From the NCBI RefSeq assembly GCF_019931575.1, contig NZ_CP082923.1, positions 248,001 through 312,000 of the forward strand: a stretch of DNA of 64,000 nt, written 5' to 3'. Positions 40,974 to 52,134 of the stretch are shown here, one piece after another (within the stretch, counting starts at the first letter, position 1; every line of letters begins with the position of its first letter). The DNA comes from Caulobacter segnis. GTDB taxonomy: Bacteria > Pseudomonadota > Alphaproteobacteria > Caulobacterales > Caulobacteraceae. A program made the translations under genes and the position numbers. Under the pieces are notes generated by a model, which did not search any database, was not told where the DNA came from, and saw only the letters and a list, made by a program, of their open reading frames with translations.

Positions 40974-41738
40974 CTACCCCCGCCAGCCGGCCTCCTTCAG
41001 CACAGGGGCGTAGGTGCGGCTGACCGGGGCTACGAGCCCCCCGGCCAGGCGGGCCTCGCCGGTCCCGCGCCGCCAGCGCACGGCCTCGACCGCCTCGGCC
41101 GCGACCCACCACGAGCGGTGGATGCGCCAGCCGTGGGCCTTGTCCAGCTCGGCCAGGGCGTCGGCGAAGCGCAGGGTAATCAACTCCTCGCCGGCGTCGG
41201 TGTGGACCTTCAGATAGTGGTCGTGGGCCTCGACGGCGATCAGCCGGGCGCCGCGGCGTCTAGCCGAGAGGCGCTTGCGGAAGGCCGTCTCGGCCTCGGG
41301 CGTGGGCGGGGCCACGACCGTGCGGGTCTCGATCCGGGTGGGACGCGGCCGCCAGACCAGGGCCCGGACCAGCATCACCGCCAGCGAGATTGGCAGCACC
41401 TGGATCAGCAGCGGCGCGTAGTCCCGCCAGTCGAAGCCGTCGCCCAGCAGGACCGCCTCGCTGGTCCGCACCCACAGCGTGACCGGCGGCGTCATCAGGA
41501 CCGAGACCAGGAGCGCGCGCCGCCACGGATGGGGCAGTCGCGTCTCGAGCAGGCGATCCAGCACGAAGCCGATCCCCCCGCCGACGACCATGCAGCTCAT
41601 CCAGTAGGCGTAGCGATAGGGGGCCGGGATCTGGTCGGAGCCGAAGGGGCCCAGGAAACCCATCAGGAGGCCGATGGCGACCAGCACCGCCAGGTCGACA
41701 ACCCATCGTCGCGCGCTCGCCCTGTCTGCCTCGCCCAT
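40974..41738 (-). CDS. Membrane-bound LytTR-type transcriptional regulator
   Basis: A 254-residue protein. The N-terminal half has four hydrophobic segments between about residues 10 and 130, followed by a LytTR DNA-binding domain (about 150-254) with 'LIAVEAHDHYLKVHTDAGEELITLRFADALAEL' in the family order and 'RIHRSWWVAAEAVEAV'. No receiver domain is present. Such regulators usually sense a membrane signal or pair with a membrane partner that blocks them. The divergent neighbour encodes a DUF2306 membrane protein, a likely target or partner. ATG 41738 was chosen over 41780. Confidence 0.85.
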   Translation of the reverse strand: MGEADRASARRWVVDLAVLVAIGLLMGFLGPFGSDQIPAPYRYAYWMSCMVVGGGIGFVLDRLLETRLPHPWRRALLVSVLMTPPVTLWVRTSEAVLLGDGFDWRDYAPLLIQVLPISLAVMLVRALVWRPRPTRIETRTVVAPPTPEAETAFRKRLSARRRGARLIAVEAHDHYLKVHTDAGEELITLRFADALAELDKAHGWRIHRSWWVAAEAVEAVRWRRGTGEARLAGGLVAPVSRTYAPVLKEAGWRG

Positions 41739-41850
41739 CACGGTCCCGTTCGCGCAGCCCTGGCGCCGTTCACGAAGCAAGGCCTAGCGAGACGCCGCGC
41801 GCGCCGCAATCCATCGGGCGACATCGCCATCGCCGAGGACCGTTCCGACC

Positions 41851-42465
41851 ATGACCGCGCTCGCCCAGACCCGTCTCCAGGCCCGATGGCCGCCCCGGGT
41901 CTTCTGGATCCTGGCGGCGCTGCTCAGCGTCGCCATCGCCGCCTATTCGGCCCGCTACCTGCTGCATCCGCCGCGCACGCCGGCCGAGGCCCTGGGCAAT
42001 CCGCTGGGCGTTCCCTGGCTGGTCGTCCATGTCGGCGGCGCGGTGACGGCGCTGGTGCTGGGCTCGCTGCAGTTCGCGCCCGGGCTGCGCCGGGTCGGGG
42101 CCCATCGCTGGATCGGCCGGACCTATGTGCTGGGCTGCCTGGTCGGTGGCGCGGCGGGGCTGGTTCTGGCCCCCGGCTCCTCCGCCGGCCCGATCGCCTC
42201 GGCCGGGTTCGGAAGCCTGGCGGTGGTCTGGATCGCCGTGAACCTGCTGGGCTGGCGCGCGGCGCTGGACCGGCGCTTCGAGGATCATCGCCGCTGGATG
42301 ATCCGCTCGTGGGCCCTGACCCTGGCGGCGGTCACCCTGCGGCTCTACCTGCCCCTGGTCGGCGTGCTGGATCTGCCGTTCCTGCCCTGGTACCGGGCCA
42401 TCGCCTTCCTGTGCTGGGTCCCCAACCTGATCGTCGCCGAGCTCTACCTTCGGCGCCGCGCCTAA
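41851..42465 (+). CDS. DUF2306 family membrane protein
   Basis: A 204-residue protein with about five to six TM segments. The family's His residues appear in 'VPWLVVHVGGAVTALVLGSLQF', 'RRVGAHRWIGRTYVLG' and 'FEDHRRWMIRSWALT'. These conserved histidines within or near the membrane suggest haem or metal binding. The function is unknown. It is divergent from the LytTR regulator (112-base gap) and overlaps the convergent ABM-domain gene by 4 bases at the stops. Confidence 0.85.
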   Translation: MTALAQTRLQARWPPRVFWILAALLSVAIAAYSARYLLHPPRTPAEALGNPLGVPWLVVHVGGAVTALVLGSLQFAPGLRRVGAHRWIGRTYVLGCLVGGAAGLVLAPGSSAGPIASAGFGSLAVVWIAVNLLGWRAALDRRFEDHRRWMIRSWALTLAAVTLRLYLPLVGVLDLPFLPWYRAIAFLCWVPNLIVAELYLRRRA

Positions 42466-42770
42466 CCCAGATCGACGGGCTCGCAGACCATCGAGGTCCG
42501 CTCGGCCAGGTCGCCGATCCGGGCCAGATAGGCCTTGAAGTGCGGGGTCTCGCGGTGGGCGGCGACGGCGGCGTTGTCGACATACAGCTCGTCCAGCACG
42601 AAGCGGTCGGCGTTGGCCTGGTCACGCCAGACGTCCCAGCGCAGGTTGCCCGGCTCGGCTCGGCAGGCGGGGGCCATGCCCAGCAGCAGGGCCTGGAGTT
42701 CGTCGGTCTTGCCGGGACGAGCGGTCAGGATCGCGGTGATCTTGGCGAGGGTAGGGGCTGGGGTCGGCAT
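42462..42770 (-). CDS. ABM-domain protein, putative quinol monooxygenase
   Basis: A 102-residue dimeric alpha+beta-barrel protein (antibiotic biosynthesis monooxygenase domain). It shows 'ILTARPGKTDELQALLLGM', 'LRWDVWRDQANADRFVLDELYVDNAAVAAH' and 'HFKAYLARIGDL', the usual layout of YgiN-like proteins. Such enzymes oxidise quinols or similar aromatics without a bound cofactor, though many members are untested. It overlaps the DUF2306 stop. Confidence 0.85.
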   Translation of the reverse strand: MPTPAPTLAKITAILTARPGKTDELQALLLGMAPACRAEPGNLRWDVWRDQANADRFVLDELYVDNAAVAAHRETPHFKAYLARIGDLAERTSMVCEPVDLG

Positions 42771-42837
42771 CGGGGTCCTCTCGTGGCGTCGCGCGACAGA
42801 TAGGGTCCCGGACGGCCCGTCCCAGGTCTTGAAGCGT

Positions 42838-43290
42838 TCAGTCCTTGGCGGGACGGCGGCGGCGCGGCACGCGGACCACGGCCTCGCCGTCCATGATCAG
42901 GTCCTCGCCGACCAGGCCCTCGCAGCGCAGGGTAACGCGGGCGCTCTCGGGATCGATGGCGGCGACGGTGACGCGGGCGGTGACCACGTCGCCGATCCGC
43001 ACCGGCCGGTGGAAGGCCAGGGTCTGGGACAGATAGATCGAGCCGGCTCCCGGCAGGATGGTGCCGACCACCGCCGACCCGAAAGAGGCCGACAGCAGGC
43101 CGTGGGCGATGCGGCCGCGATAGGCCGTCTTGGCCGCGTAGGCCTCGTCCATGTGGACCGGATTGAAGTCGTCCGACGCCTCGGCGAACAGGCGGATGCG
43201 CTCCTCGCTGATGGGGACGTGCTTTTCGGCCGTCATGCCGACGGAGAGCTCTTCGAGGATGTAGCCGCCCGAGGCGTGAGGCTGGATCAT
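42838..43290 (-). CDS. MaoC family (R)-specific enoyl-CoA hydratase
   Basis: A 150-residue hot-dog enzyme with the hydratase motif 'DDFNPVHMDEAYA' (catalytic Asp and His) and 'GRIAHGLLSASF'. These enzymes hydrate trans-2-enoyl-CoA to (R)-3-hydroxyacyl-CoA, feeding polyhydroxyalkanoate or lipid pathways. A short Arg/Lys tail ends the protein. It lies on the same strand as the ABM-domain gene, 67 bases upstream of it. Confidence 0.9.
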   Translation of the reverse strand: MIQPHASGGYILEELSVGMTAEKHVPISEERIRLFAEASDDFNPVHMDEAYAAKTAYRGRIAHGLLSASFGSAVVGTILPGAGSIYLSQTLAFHRPVRIGDVVTARVTVAAIDPESARVTLRCEGLVGEDLIMDGEAVVRVPRRRRPAKD

Positions 43291-43371
43291 CAGGCGCGGT
43301 TAGCGCTCATGTGCGGTTAAGGCCAGCGAAAATGCCGTTGTCGGCGCGAAACCTCGTCCGGATGACCGGCG

Positions 43372-45072
43372 TCAGTGATGGGCCTGGGCGGGCGGCTTCT
43401 TGCGTGGCGCGCGGGCCAGCATGCCCTTGGCGATCTCCTCCTCGCCGATCAGGGCGTGGGTGGCGCCCATCTGCTTGAGCAGGGTGACGTCGGCGTCGGT
43501 ATAGGCGCGGGCGACGATCTCGCACTGGGGATTGGCCGCGCGGGCCTGCTCGATGATCCGGGCGGCCTCGAACGGGTTGGGCACGGCGACGAACAGGTGG
43601 GTGGCCTTGTCTAGGCCCGCCTTCAGCAGCACCTCGGGCTTGACCGCGTTGCCGCCGATCGTCTCGAAGCCGGCCTTGCGCAGCTCGTCGGCGCGCTCGA
43701 CGTCGTCCTCGATCACCACCAGGGGCATCTTCTTGCTCTTGAGTCCCTCGGCCACGGCCTTGCCGACCCGGCCGTAGCCGATCAGCAGGGCGTGGGGCTG
43801 GGCGGCGGCGGTCATGGCGGGCTCCTCGCCCGCCGCCCCTGTGGCGTTTTGAGCCTCCTTGGCGATCATCCCGGGCAGGATCCTGTCCAGCCAGGCGAAC
43901 AGCAGCGGGTTGAGCAGGATCGACAGGATCGCGCCGGCCAGGACCAGGTCGCGGCCGTCGTCGGGCAGCAGCTTCAGCGACACGCCCAGGCCGGCCAGGA
44001 TGAACGAGAACTCGCCGATCTGGGCCAGACTGACCGAGATGGTCAGGGCCGTGCTCATCGGGCGGCGGAAGGCCAGGACGATGACCAGGGCGGCGATCGA
44101 CTTGCCGACGACGATGATCGCCAGGGTGGCCAGCACCGCGACCGGCTCGCGGATCAGCACCATCGGGTCGAACAGCATGCCGATCGAGACGAAGAACAGC
44201 ACCGCGAAGGCGTCGCGCAGCGGCAGGGTGTCGTTGGCGGCCTGCTGCGACAGCTCGCTCTCGGCCATGATCATGCCGGCGAAGAAGGCGCCCAGGGCGA
44301 AGGACACGCCGAACAGGGCGGCTGAACCAAAAGCCACGCCCAGGGCGATGGCCAGCACGGCCAGGCGGAAGAGCTCGCGCGAGCCGGTGTGGGCGATGCG
44401 GTGCAGGATCCACGGGATCACCCGCCGCCCGACGATCAGCATGAAGGCGACGAACGCCACGACCTTGCCGATGGTGATGGCGAAGGCGGCCATCACGCCA
44501 CCGCCCAGGAAGGCGTGCGCTCCGCCCTGGGCGGTGGGCGCCTCGCCGCCCATCACGCCCGACAGGGCCGGCAGCAGGACGAGGGCCAGCACCATGGCCA
44601 GGTCCTCGACGATCAGCCAGCCGACCGCGATCTTGCCGCGCCCGGTCTCGATCAGCCGCCGCTCCTGCAGGGCCCGCAGCAGCACCACGGTCGAGGCGAC
44701 CGACAGGGCCAGGCCGAACACCACCCCCGCGCCGACGCCCCAGCCCAGGGCCATCGCCAGGCCCAGGCCCATCACCGTCGCCGCGCCGATCTGCACGACC
44801 GCGCCGGGAATGGCGATGTTCTTCACCGCCATCAGATCCTTCAGCGAGAAGTGCAGGCCGACGCCGAACATCAGCAGGATCACGCCGATCTCGGCCAGCT
44901 GCGGAGCCAGCTCCTGGTCGGCGACGTAGCCGGGGGTGAACGGCCCGACCAGTACGCCCGCCAGCAGGTAGCCGACCAGAACCGGCAGCTTCAGCCGGTT
45001 GGCGATGGCGCCGAAGACGAAGGCCAGGCCCAGGCCCGCGACGATGGTGGCGATCAGCGAGGTATGGTGCAA
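43372..45072 (-). CDS. ybaL: CPA2 cation:proton antiporter, YbaL type
   Basis: A 566-residue inner-membrane protein with about 12 TM helices, then a TrkA-N Rossmann domain ('HALLIGYGRVGKAVAEGL'). It starts 'HHTSLIATIVAGLGLAFVFG' right after the initiator, matching YbaL of E. coli, and has 'LMFGVGLHFSLKDLMAVK'. The start is TTG at 45072 with a near-perfect AAGGAGGA ribosome site; no ATG fits. These proteins exchange K+ or Na+ for H+ under control of the nucleotide-binding domain. The C-terminus is 'PPAQAHH'. It is divergent from a small XRE regulator. Confidence 0.94.
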   Translation of the reverse strand: MHHTSLIATIVAGLGLAFVFGAIANRLKLPVLVGYLLAGVLVGPFTPGYVADQELAPQLAEIGVILLMFGVGLHFSLKDLMAVKNIAIPGAVVQIGAATVMGLGLAMALGWGVGAGVVFGLALSVASTVVLLRALQERRLIETGRGKIAVGWLIVEDLAMVLALVLLPALSGVMGGEAPTAQGGAHAFLGGGVMAAFAITIGKVVAFVAFMLIVGRRVIPWILHRIAHTGSRELFRLAVLAIALGVAFGSAALFGVSFALGAFFAGMIMAESELSQQAANDTLPLRDAFAVLFFVSIGMLFDPMVLIREPVAVLATLAIIVVGKSIAALVIVLAFRRPMSTALTISVSLAQIGEFSFILAGLGVSLKLLPDDGRDLVLAGAILSILLNPLLFAWLDRILPGMIAKEAQNATGAAGEEPAMTAAAQPHALLIGYGRVGKAVAEGLKSKKMPLVVIEDDVERADELRKAGFETIGGNAVKPEVLLKAGLDKATHLFVAVPNPFEAARIIEQARAANPQCEIVARAYTDADVTLLKQMGATHALIGEEEIAKGMLARAPRKKPPAQAHH

Positions 45073-45143
45073 AGGTCCTCCTTGACGGTCATCTTTTTCG
45101 GGCGTACTCAACCAATATGGGTGACAAAACCCAGGTACGCTAG

Positions 45144-45407
45144 ATGCCACACGCAAAAATTCTCCTCCCGGCGCAATGCCGGGCCGCCCGCGGGCTGATC
45201 AACTGGTCCCAGGGCGAGCTCGCCGATCGGGCGGGCGTGTCGCGCAGCACGGTCAAGGATTTCGAGACCGAGCGCCACGCCCTGCACCATAGCACCGAAC
45301 GCCTGCTGATCGACGCGATCGAGGCCGGCGGGGTGTCGCTGATCAAGCCCGACCAGGCTGGCGGCGACGAGGCGGGACCGGGCGTGCGGCTGAAGCGACC
45401 GATCTGA
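45144..45407 (+). CDS. Small XRE-family regulator
   Basis: An 87-residue protein that is almost entirely one helix-turn-helix domain ('CRAARGLINWSQGELADRAGVSRSTVKDFETER'), with a short tail 'AGPGVRLKRP'. It lies between two CPA2 antiporter genes, divergent from ybaL (71-base gap) and 22 bases before the second antiporter gene. It probably represses or activates one or both. No clear palindrome was found in the 71-base gap. Confidence 0.85.
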   Translation: MPHAKILLPAQCRAARGLINWSQGELADRAGVSRSTVKDFETERHALHHSTERLLIDAIEAGGVSLIKPDQAGGDEAGPGVRLKRPI

Positions 45408-45429
45408 CGGGCAGCATCCAGGAGGGGCA

Positions 45430-47229
45430 GTGGCGCACGACGTTTCACCAGAGAGCTACAAGGACCTCGTCCTGTTCCTGGCGACCGCCGGCATCGTCGC
45501 GCCGCTGTTCAAGCGCCTGAAGATCAATCCCATCCTAGGCTACCTGCTGGCCGGGGTGATCCTGGGGCCGTTCGGCCTGGGCCGGTTCATTGGCGTCGCG
45601 CCCTGGCTGGACTACGTCACCGTCGACAATCCCGATGAAATCGCCCAGCTGGCCGAGTTCGGGGTGGTCTTCCTGCTGTTCATGATCGGGCTGGAGCTCT
45701 CGTGGGAGCGCCTGCGCCTGATGCGCAAGTGGGTGTTCGGCCTGGGCGCCGTGCAGGTGATCGGCTGCTCGCTGGTGCTGGGCGGCGGCGCCATGCTGCT
45801 GGGCCAGAGCCCGGTGGCGGCCCTGACCATCGGCGCGGCCCTGACCCTGTCTTCGACCGCCATCGCCGTGCCGGTGCTGGCCGAGCGGCGGCGGCTGCAC
45901 TCGGAGGCCGGGCGGGCGACCTTCTCGGTGCTGCTGTTCCAGGACCTGGCCGTCGCCCCGATCCTGATCACCCTGGCGATCCTGGGGCGCGGCCACGGCG
46001 CCTTCCAGATGGCCGACCTCCTGGCCCTGGCGCCGGCGGCCCTGGGCCTGGGCCTGATCGTGCTGGTCGGCCGCCTGGCCCTGCGCCCGATGCTGAAGTC
46101 GGTCGCCAAGGCCAAGAGCGAAGAGATGTTCATGGCCGCCTGCCTGCTGGTGATCATCGGCGCGGGCCTGGTCAGCCAGATGTCGGGCCTGTCGATGGCT
46201 CTCGGGGCGTTCGTGGCCGGCATCCTGCTGGCCGAGACCGAGTACCGCCACGAGGTCGAGGTCAAGATCGAGCCGTTCAAGGGCCTGCTGCTCAGCCTGT
46301 TCTTCGTCTCGCTGGGCATCCGCCTGGACCTGTCCCTGTTGGCCGCCCAGCCGGCCGCGATCCTGGCCACGGCGGTGGGCCTGCTGGTGCTGAAGACCGT
46401 GGTGGTGTTCGGCAGCGGCCTGCTGATGGGCCTGAACCGGCGCGCGGCGATCGAGGCGGCCCTGATCCTGGCGGCCGGCGGCGAGTTCGCCTTCGTGCTG
46501 CTGGACAACGCCATCGGGGCCGAGGTGGTGTCGCCCGCCATTGGCCAGGCGGTGCTGGTCTCGGCCACCCTGACCATGTTCCTGATCCCGGCCCTCGCGG
46601 CGCTGGGCGGCTATCTGGGCCGCAAGAGCGCGCCGCTGCCGGTCAGCGAGGCCCCGCCGTCCACGGCCAGCGAGCCGGACCGCGTCGGCCCCGAGCCCGC
46701 CGGCCAGGTGCTGGTCATCGGCTATGGCCGGGTCGGCAAGCTGGTCGGCGACATGCTGGGCCGCCACGACCTGCCCTGGATCGCCATCGACCGCGAGGCG
46801 CGTCTGGTCGAGCAGGGGCGGCGCGAGGCCCATCGCATCTATTACGGCGACGCCTCGCGGCTGGAGCTGCTGGAGCGCTGCGGCCTGGCCACGGCCCGGG
46901 CGGTGGTCGTGACCATGGACGCCTTCGAGGTGGCCGAGGCGGTGGTCGCCGCCGCGCGCGGAGCCCGGCCGGACGTGCCGATCGTGGTCCGCGCCCGCGA
47001 CGCCCGCCACGCCGCCCGCCTCTACGAGCTGGGGGCCACCGACGCCGTGCCCGAGACCATCGAGGCGTCCCTGCAGCTGTCCGAGGCCGTGCTGGTCGAC
47101 ATCGGCGTGCCGATGGGTCTGGTCATCGCTTCGATCCACGAGCGCCGCGACGAATATCGCAAGGTCCTGAACCGTCCCGACGCCCTGGGCGGGCGGCGAC
47201 GGCGACTGCGGGACGCCAGCCTGCGTTAG
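45430..47229 (+). CDS. CPA2 cation:proton antiporter, KefB/KefC type
   Basis: A 599-residue protein with about 12 TM helices, a Na+/H+ exchanger-like core ('GVVFLLFMIGLELSWERLRLM', 'FQDLAVAPILITLAIL', 'SGLSMALGAFVAGILLAETEYRHEVE') and a C-terminal TrkA-N domain with 'VLVIGYGRVGKLVGDML'. It is closer to KefB/KefC, the glutathione-gated K+ efflux systems, than to YbaL. A separate KefF/KefG-like quinone oxidoreductase gene is not nearby. GTG start at 45430 with AGGAGGGG upstream. Probably co-transcribed with the XRE regulator. Confidence 0.93.
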   Translation: MAHDVSPESYKDLVLFLATAGIVAPLFKRLKINPILGYLLAGVILGPFGLGRFIGVAPWLDYVTVDNPDEIAQLAEFGVVFLLFMIGLELSWERLRLMRKWVFGLGAVQVIGCSLVLGGGAMLLGQSPVAALTIGAALTLSSTAIAVPVLAERRRLHSEAGRATFSVLLFQDLAVAPILITLAILGRGHGAFQMADLLALAPAALGLGLIVLVGRLALRPMLKSVAKAKSEEMFMAACLLVIIGAGLVSQMSGLSMALGAFVAGILLAETEYRHEVEVKIEPFKGLLLSLFFVSLGIRLDLSLLAAQPAAILATAVGLLVLKTVVVFGSGLLMGLNRRAAIEAALILAAGGEFAFVLLDNAIGAEVVSPAIGQAVLVSATLTMFLIPALAALGGYLGRKSAPLPVSEAPPSTASEPDRVGPEPAGQVLVIGYGRVGKLVGDMLGRHDLPWIAIDREARLVEQGRREAHRIYYGDASRLELLERCGLATARAVVVTMDAFEVAEAVVAAARGARPDVPIVVRARDARHAARLYELGATDAVPETIEASLQLSEAVLVDIGVPMGLVIASIHERRDEYRKVLNRPDALGGRRRRLRDASLR

Positions 47230-47295
47230 GCTTGACGCCGATCAAGGCGGTGGAAACGGCGCGGCGTCGTATGGTCGCCTCAGCGGGAGACGGGA

Positions 47296-49503
<2,208 letters not shown>

Positions 49504-49556
49504 ACCGGGGCGCGCCACCGCCGACATCAGCCTCTGGCGAAAAGAGGAGAGGCGTG

Positions 49557-50393
49557 ATGAGCGACACCGTTCTGGAGAAGGACATGTCGGCCTACTGGGA
49601 CCGGGCCGGCAAGGTCTGGGTCGAGCAGCAGGCCTTGCTGGACCGCCTCTACGCGCCGATCGCCAAGGCGGTGGTCGATCGCGCCGATCTGCGGGCCGGC
49701 GAGCGCGTGCTGGACGTTGGCTGCGGCGCGGGCGCGACCACCTTCGAGGCCGCCTGGCGGGTCGGGCCGCAGGGCCAGGCCGTCGGGGCCGACATCTCCG
49801 GGGCCCTGGTCGAGTTGGCGCGCCGCCGGGCGGGCGAGGCGGGGCTGGAGGGCGTCGACTTCGTCCTGGCGGACGCCCAGACCCACGCCTTCGCGCCGCG
49901 CTTCGACGCCGTCGTCTCGCGGTTCGGGGTGATGTTCTTCCCCGATCCCGTCGCGGCCTTCGCCAACCTGCGGCGCGCCGTGACGCCGGGCGGGCGGCTG
50001 GTCTTCGCCAGCTGGCGCGGACCCGAGGACAACGCCATCTCGCTGGTCCCGCTGCAAGCCGCCGCGCCGTTCCTGCCGGCGGTCCCGGCGTTCGAGAAGG
50101 ACGCGCCGGGCCGCTTCGGCCTGGCCGATCCTGACCGCACGCGAACCATTCTGGAGGCCGCCGGCTGGCATGATGTCCGCATCGATCGGCTGGACGATCC
50201 GACCCCGGTCAGCTTCGACGAGCTCCTGACCATGAGCCTGCGCGTCGGCCCGCTGAACCCGGCCCTGGCGAACCAGGACGAGACCGTGCGCGAAAAGGTC
50301 CGCGAAGCCGTGACGCGGGCGCTGGAGCCCCATGTGAAGGACGGCGTCGCTCACATGAACTCGGCCTGCTGGCTGGTTTCGGCGGAGGGGTAG
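49557..50393 (+). CDS. SAM-dependent methyltransferase
   Basis: A 278-residue class I methyltransferase with motif I 'VLDVGCGAGATTFEAA', motif II 'VGADISGALVELARRR' and post-motif 'FDAVVSRFGVMFFPDP'. The substrate is unknown; the family includes UbiE-like and small-molecule methyltransferases. ATG 49557 was chosen over an earlier ATG (49500, overlapping the copA stop) because of the AGAGGAGAGG ribosome site and family alignment. It lies before the TetR operator. Confidence 0.88.
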   Translation: MSDTVLEKDMSAYWDRAGKVWVEQQALLDRLYAPIAKAVVDRADLRAGERVLDVGCGAGATTFEAAWRVGPQGQAVGADISGALVELARRRAGEAGLEGVDFVLADAQTHAFAPRFDAVVSRFGVMFFPDPVAAFANLRRAVTPGGRLVFASWRGPEDNAISLVPLQAAAPFLPAVPAFEKDAPGRFGLADPDRTRTILEAAGWHDVRIDRLDDPTPVSFDELLTMSLRVGPLNPALANQDETVREKVREAVTRALEPHVKDGVAHMNSACWLVSAEG

Positions 50394-50456
50394 CGCCCCT
50401 AACATCCGCTCTTCCCGGCGAAAGCGGAAAGGCGGAGCGCCTTGAGTTTTCCACAG

Positions 50457-50492
50457 GTCCATATATAACCGACCAGTCAGTTATATATGGAC
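50457..50492. promoter_or_regulatory. 36-bp palindrome, candidate TetR operator
   Basis: The arms 50457-50473 and 50476-50492 are complementary over 17 bases with one mismatch, around a 2-base centre. It begins GTCCATATATAAC and has a central ACCGACCAGTCAGT, close to operators of many TetR repressors. It ends 8 bases before the tetR ATG, so a bound repressor would block tetR and the efflux genes. TATATA in each arm may be part of a -10 element. Confidence 0.8.
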
Positions 50493-50500
50493 TCGAGAAA

Positions 50501-51142
50501 ATGCAGGCCCGTTCCCCCAAATGGCGGCGGCGCAGCGAGGCGCGGCCGGGCGAGATCGTCCAGGCGGCGCTCGAGGTGTTCGCGGAGAAGGGCTTCGCCG
50601 CCGCGAAGCTGGACGAGATCGCCGCACGGGCTGGGATCTCGAAGGGGGCCCTCTATCTCTATTTCGAGACCAAGGAGGACATCTTCCGCGCGGTGGTGCG
50701 CGAGGCGGTGGCCCCCAATCTGGACATGGTCGAGGGCCTGCTGGCCCAGGCGACCCTGCCGTTTCCGGACCTGCTGCGCCTGGTGATCGGCCGCATCGTC
50801 AAGGTCATCGGGACCACGCGCCTGGGGGCGGTGGCCAAGCTGGTCATCGGCGAGTCGCGCAACTTCCCGGAGCTGGCCCGCGTCTGGCACGACGAGGTGG
50901 TCAGCCGCGCGCTCGGCGCGATGACCGGCGCGCTGGCCAAGGCCCAGGACCGGGGCGAGATCCGCCCGGGCGATCCGCGCCTGCAGGCCTTCAGCATCGT
51001 CGGCCCGGTCCTGATGGGGGTGATCTGGCAGGAAACGTTCACCCCGGTGGGGGCGTCGGCCCTCGACCTGGAGGCCCTGGCCCTGCAGCACTGCGAGACC
51101 GTGCTGACGGGCCTGGCCTCGCGCGTGGTCATGCTGCCATGA
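50501..51142 (+). CDS. TetR family regulator
   Basis: A 213-residue regulator. The N-terminal HTH reads 'GEIVQAALEVFAEKGFAAAKLDEIAARAGISKGALYLYFETKEDIF'-type in order (given here in outline only), followed by a ligand-binding domain with 'LVIGESRNFPELARVWHDEV', typical of the AcrR/YbiH group. It is the first gene of a four-gene operon; its stop overlaps the hlyD ATG. The 36-bp palindrome just upstream points to autorepression. Related regulators respond to drugs or toxic small molecules. Confidence 0.95.
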   Translation: MQARSPKWRRRSEARPGEIVQAALEVFAEKGFAAAKLDEIAARAGISKGALYLYFETKEDIFRAVVREAVAPNLDMVEGLLAQATLPFPDLLRLVIGRIVKVIGTTRLGAVAKLVIGESRNFPELARVWHDEVVSRALGAMTGALAKAQDRGEIRPGDPRLQAFSIVGPVLMGVIWQETFTPVGASALDLEALALQHCETVLTGLASRVVMLP

Positions 51143-52134
51143 GGCCCGCGGTTCGGATCATCGCCGTCACGGCCGTGGTCGGCGTCGCCGGTTTCCTGGG
51201 CTGGAAGCTGCTGGGACCCGACGCCCATCGGCCGCACCGCCTGTCGGGCTATGTCGAGGGCGAGACGCTGTATGTCGGGGCCTCGAACGCGGGCCTGGTC
51301 AGTGTTGTGGCCGTCCAGCGCGGCGACCAGGTGAAGGCGGGTCAGCCGCTGTTCGCCCTGGACGCGGCCCAGCTGACCGCCGCCCGCGACCAGGCCGCCG
51401 CCCAGGCAGCCATCGCCTCGGCCCAGCTGCGTGACGCCGAGAAGGGCCAGCGCCCGCAGGAGCTGGCGGTCTACGACGCCGAGCGCGCCGCGGCCCAGGC
51501 CCAGGTCCGCCAGGCCCAGGCCGACTACGACCGTTTCGCCCCACTGGTGCGCAAGGGCGTCTACGCCCCCGCCAAGCTGGACCAGGTCAAGGCCGCCCTG
51601 GACACCGCCCGCGCCAACGCCGCCGCCGTGGCCCGCCGCAAGGACGTCGGGACCCTGGGGGCGCGGCCGGACGCGGTGAGCGCGGCCCGGTCCGCGGTCG
51701 CCTCGGCCCGCGAGGCCCTGGCCGCCGCCCAGGACCGCCTGGACCAGATCAGCCCGCGCGCCCCGGCGGCGGCGCGGGTGCAGGACGTCTTCTACCAGCC
51801 CGGCGAATGGGCCGCCGCCAACCAGCCGGTCGTGGCCCTGCTGTCCGACAGCCGCGTGCGCGTGCGCTTCTTCGTGCCCGAGGCCGAGGTGGCGCGCTAC
51901 CGGCCGGGCATGACCGTCCGTTTCTCGTGCGACGGCTGCGGGGCCGAGCGCGCGGCGCGGATCAACTATGTCTCGCCGCGTTCGGAGTTCACCCCGCCGG
52001 TGATCTACAGCCGCGAGGCCCGCCAGCGGCTGGTGTTCCTGGTCGAGGCCAAGCCCGAAGCGAGCCCCGATCCGGGCGCGCCCCTGGCGGTCGGCCAGCC
52101 GGTCGACATCGTTCCGCTGGAGGACGAGAAGTGA
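51139..52134 (+). CDS. HlyD-family periplasmic adaptor (YbhG-like)
   Basis: A 331-residue membrane-fusion protein. One N-terminal TM (about 5-22) is followed by a biotinyl-lipoyl half ('GYVEGETLYVGASNAGLVSVVAVQRGDQVKAGQPLFALD'-type pattern), a long coiled-coil hairpin (about 75-215, Ala/Gln-rich) and a C-terminal barrel domain. It links the ABC transporter to an outer-membrane channel. ATG 51139 overlaps the tetR stop; its own stop overlaps the ATPase GTG. The layout TetR-HlyD-ABC resembles ybiH-ybhG-ybhF. Confidence 0.92.
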   Translation: MRPAVRIIAVTAVVGVAGFLGWKLLGPDAHRPHRLSGYVEGETLYVGASNAGLVSVVAVQRGDQVKAGQPLFALDAAQLTAARDQAAAQAAIASAQLRDAEKGQRPQELAVYDAERAAAQAQVRQAQADYDRFAPLVRKGVYAPAKLDQVKAALDTARANAAAVARRKDVGTLGARPDAVSAARSAVASAREALAAAQDRLDQISPRAPAAARVQDVFYQPGEWAAANQPVVALLSDSRVRVRFFVPEAEVARYRPGMTVRFSCDGCGAERAARINYVSPRSEFTPPVIYSREARQRLVFLVEAKPEASPDPGAPLAVGQPVDIVPLEDEK

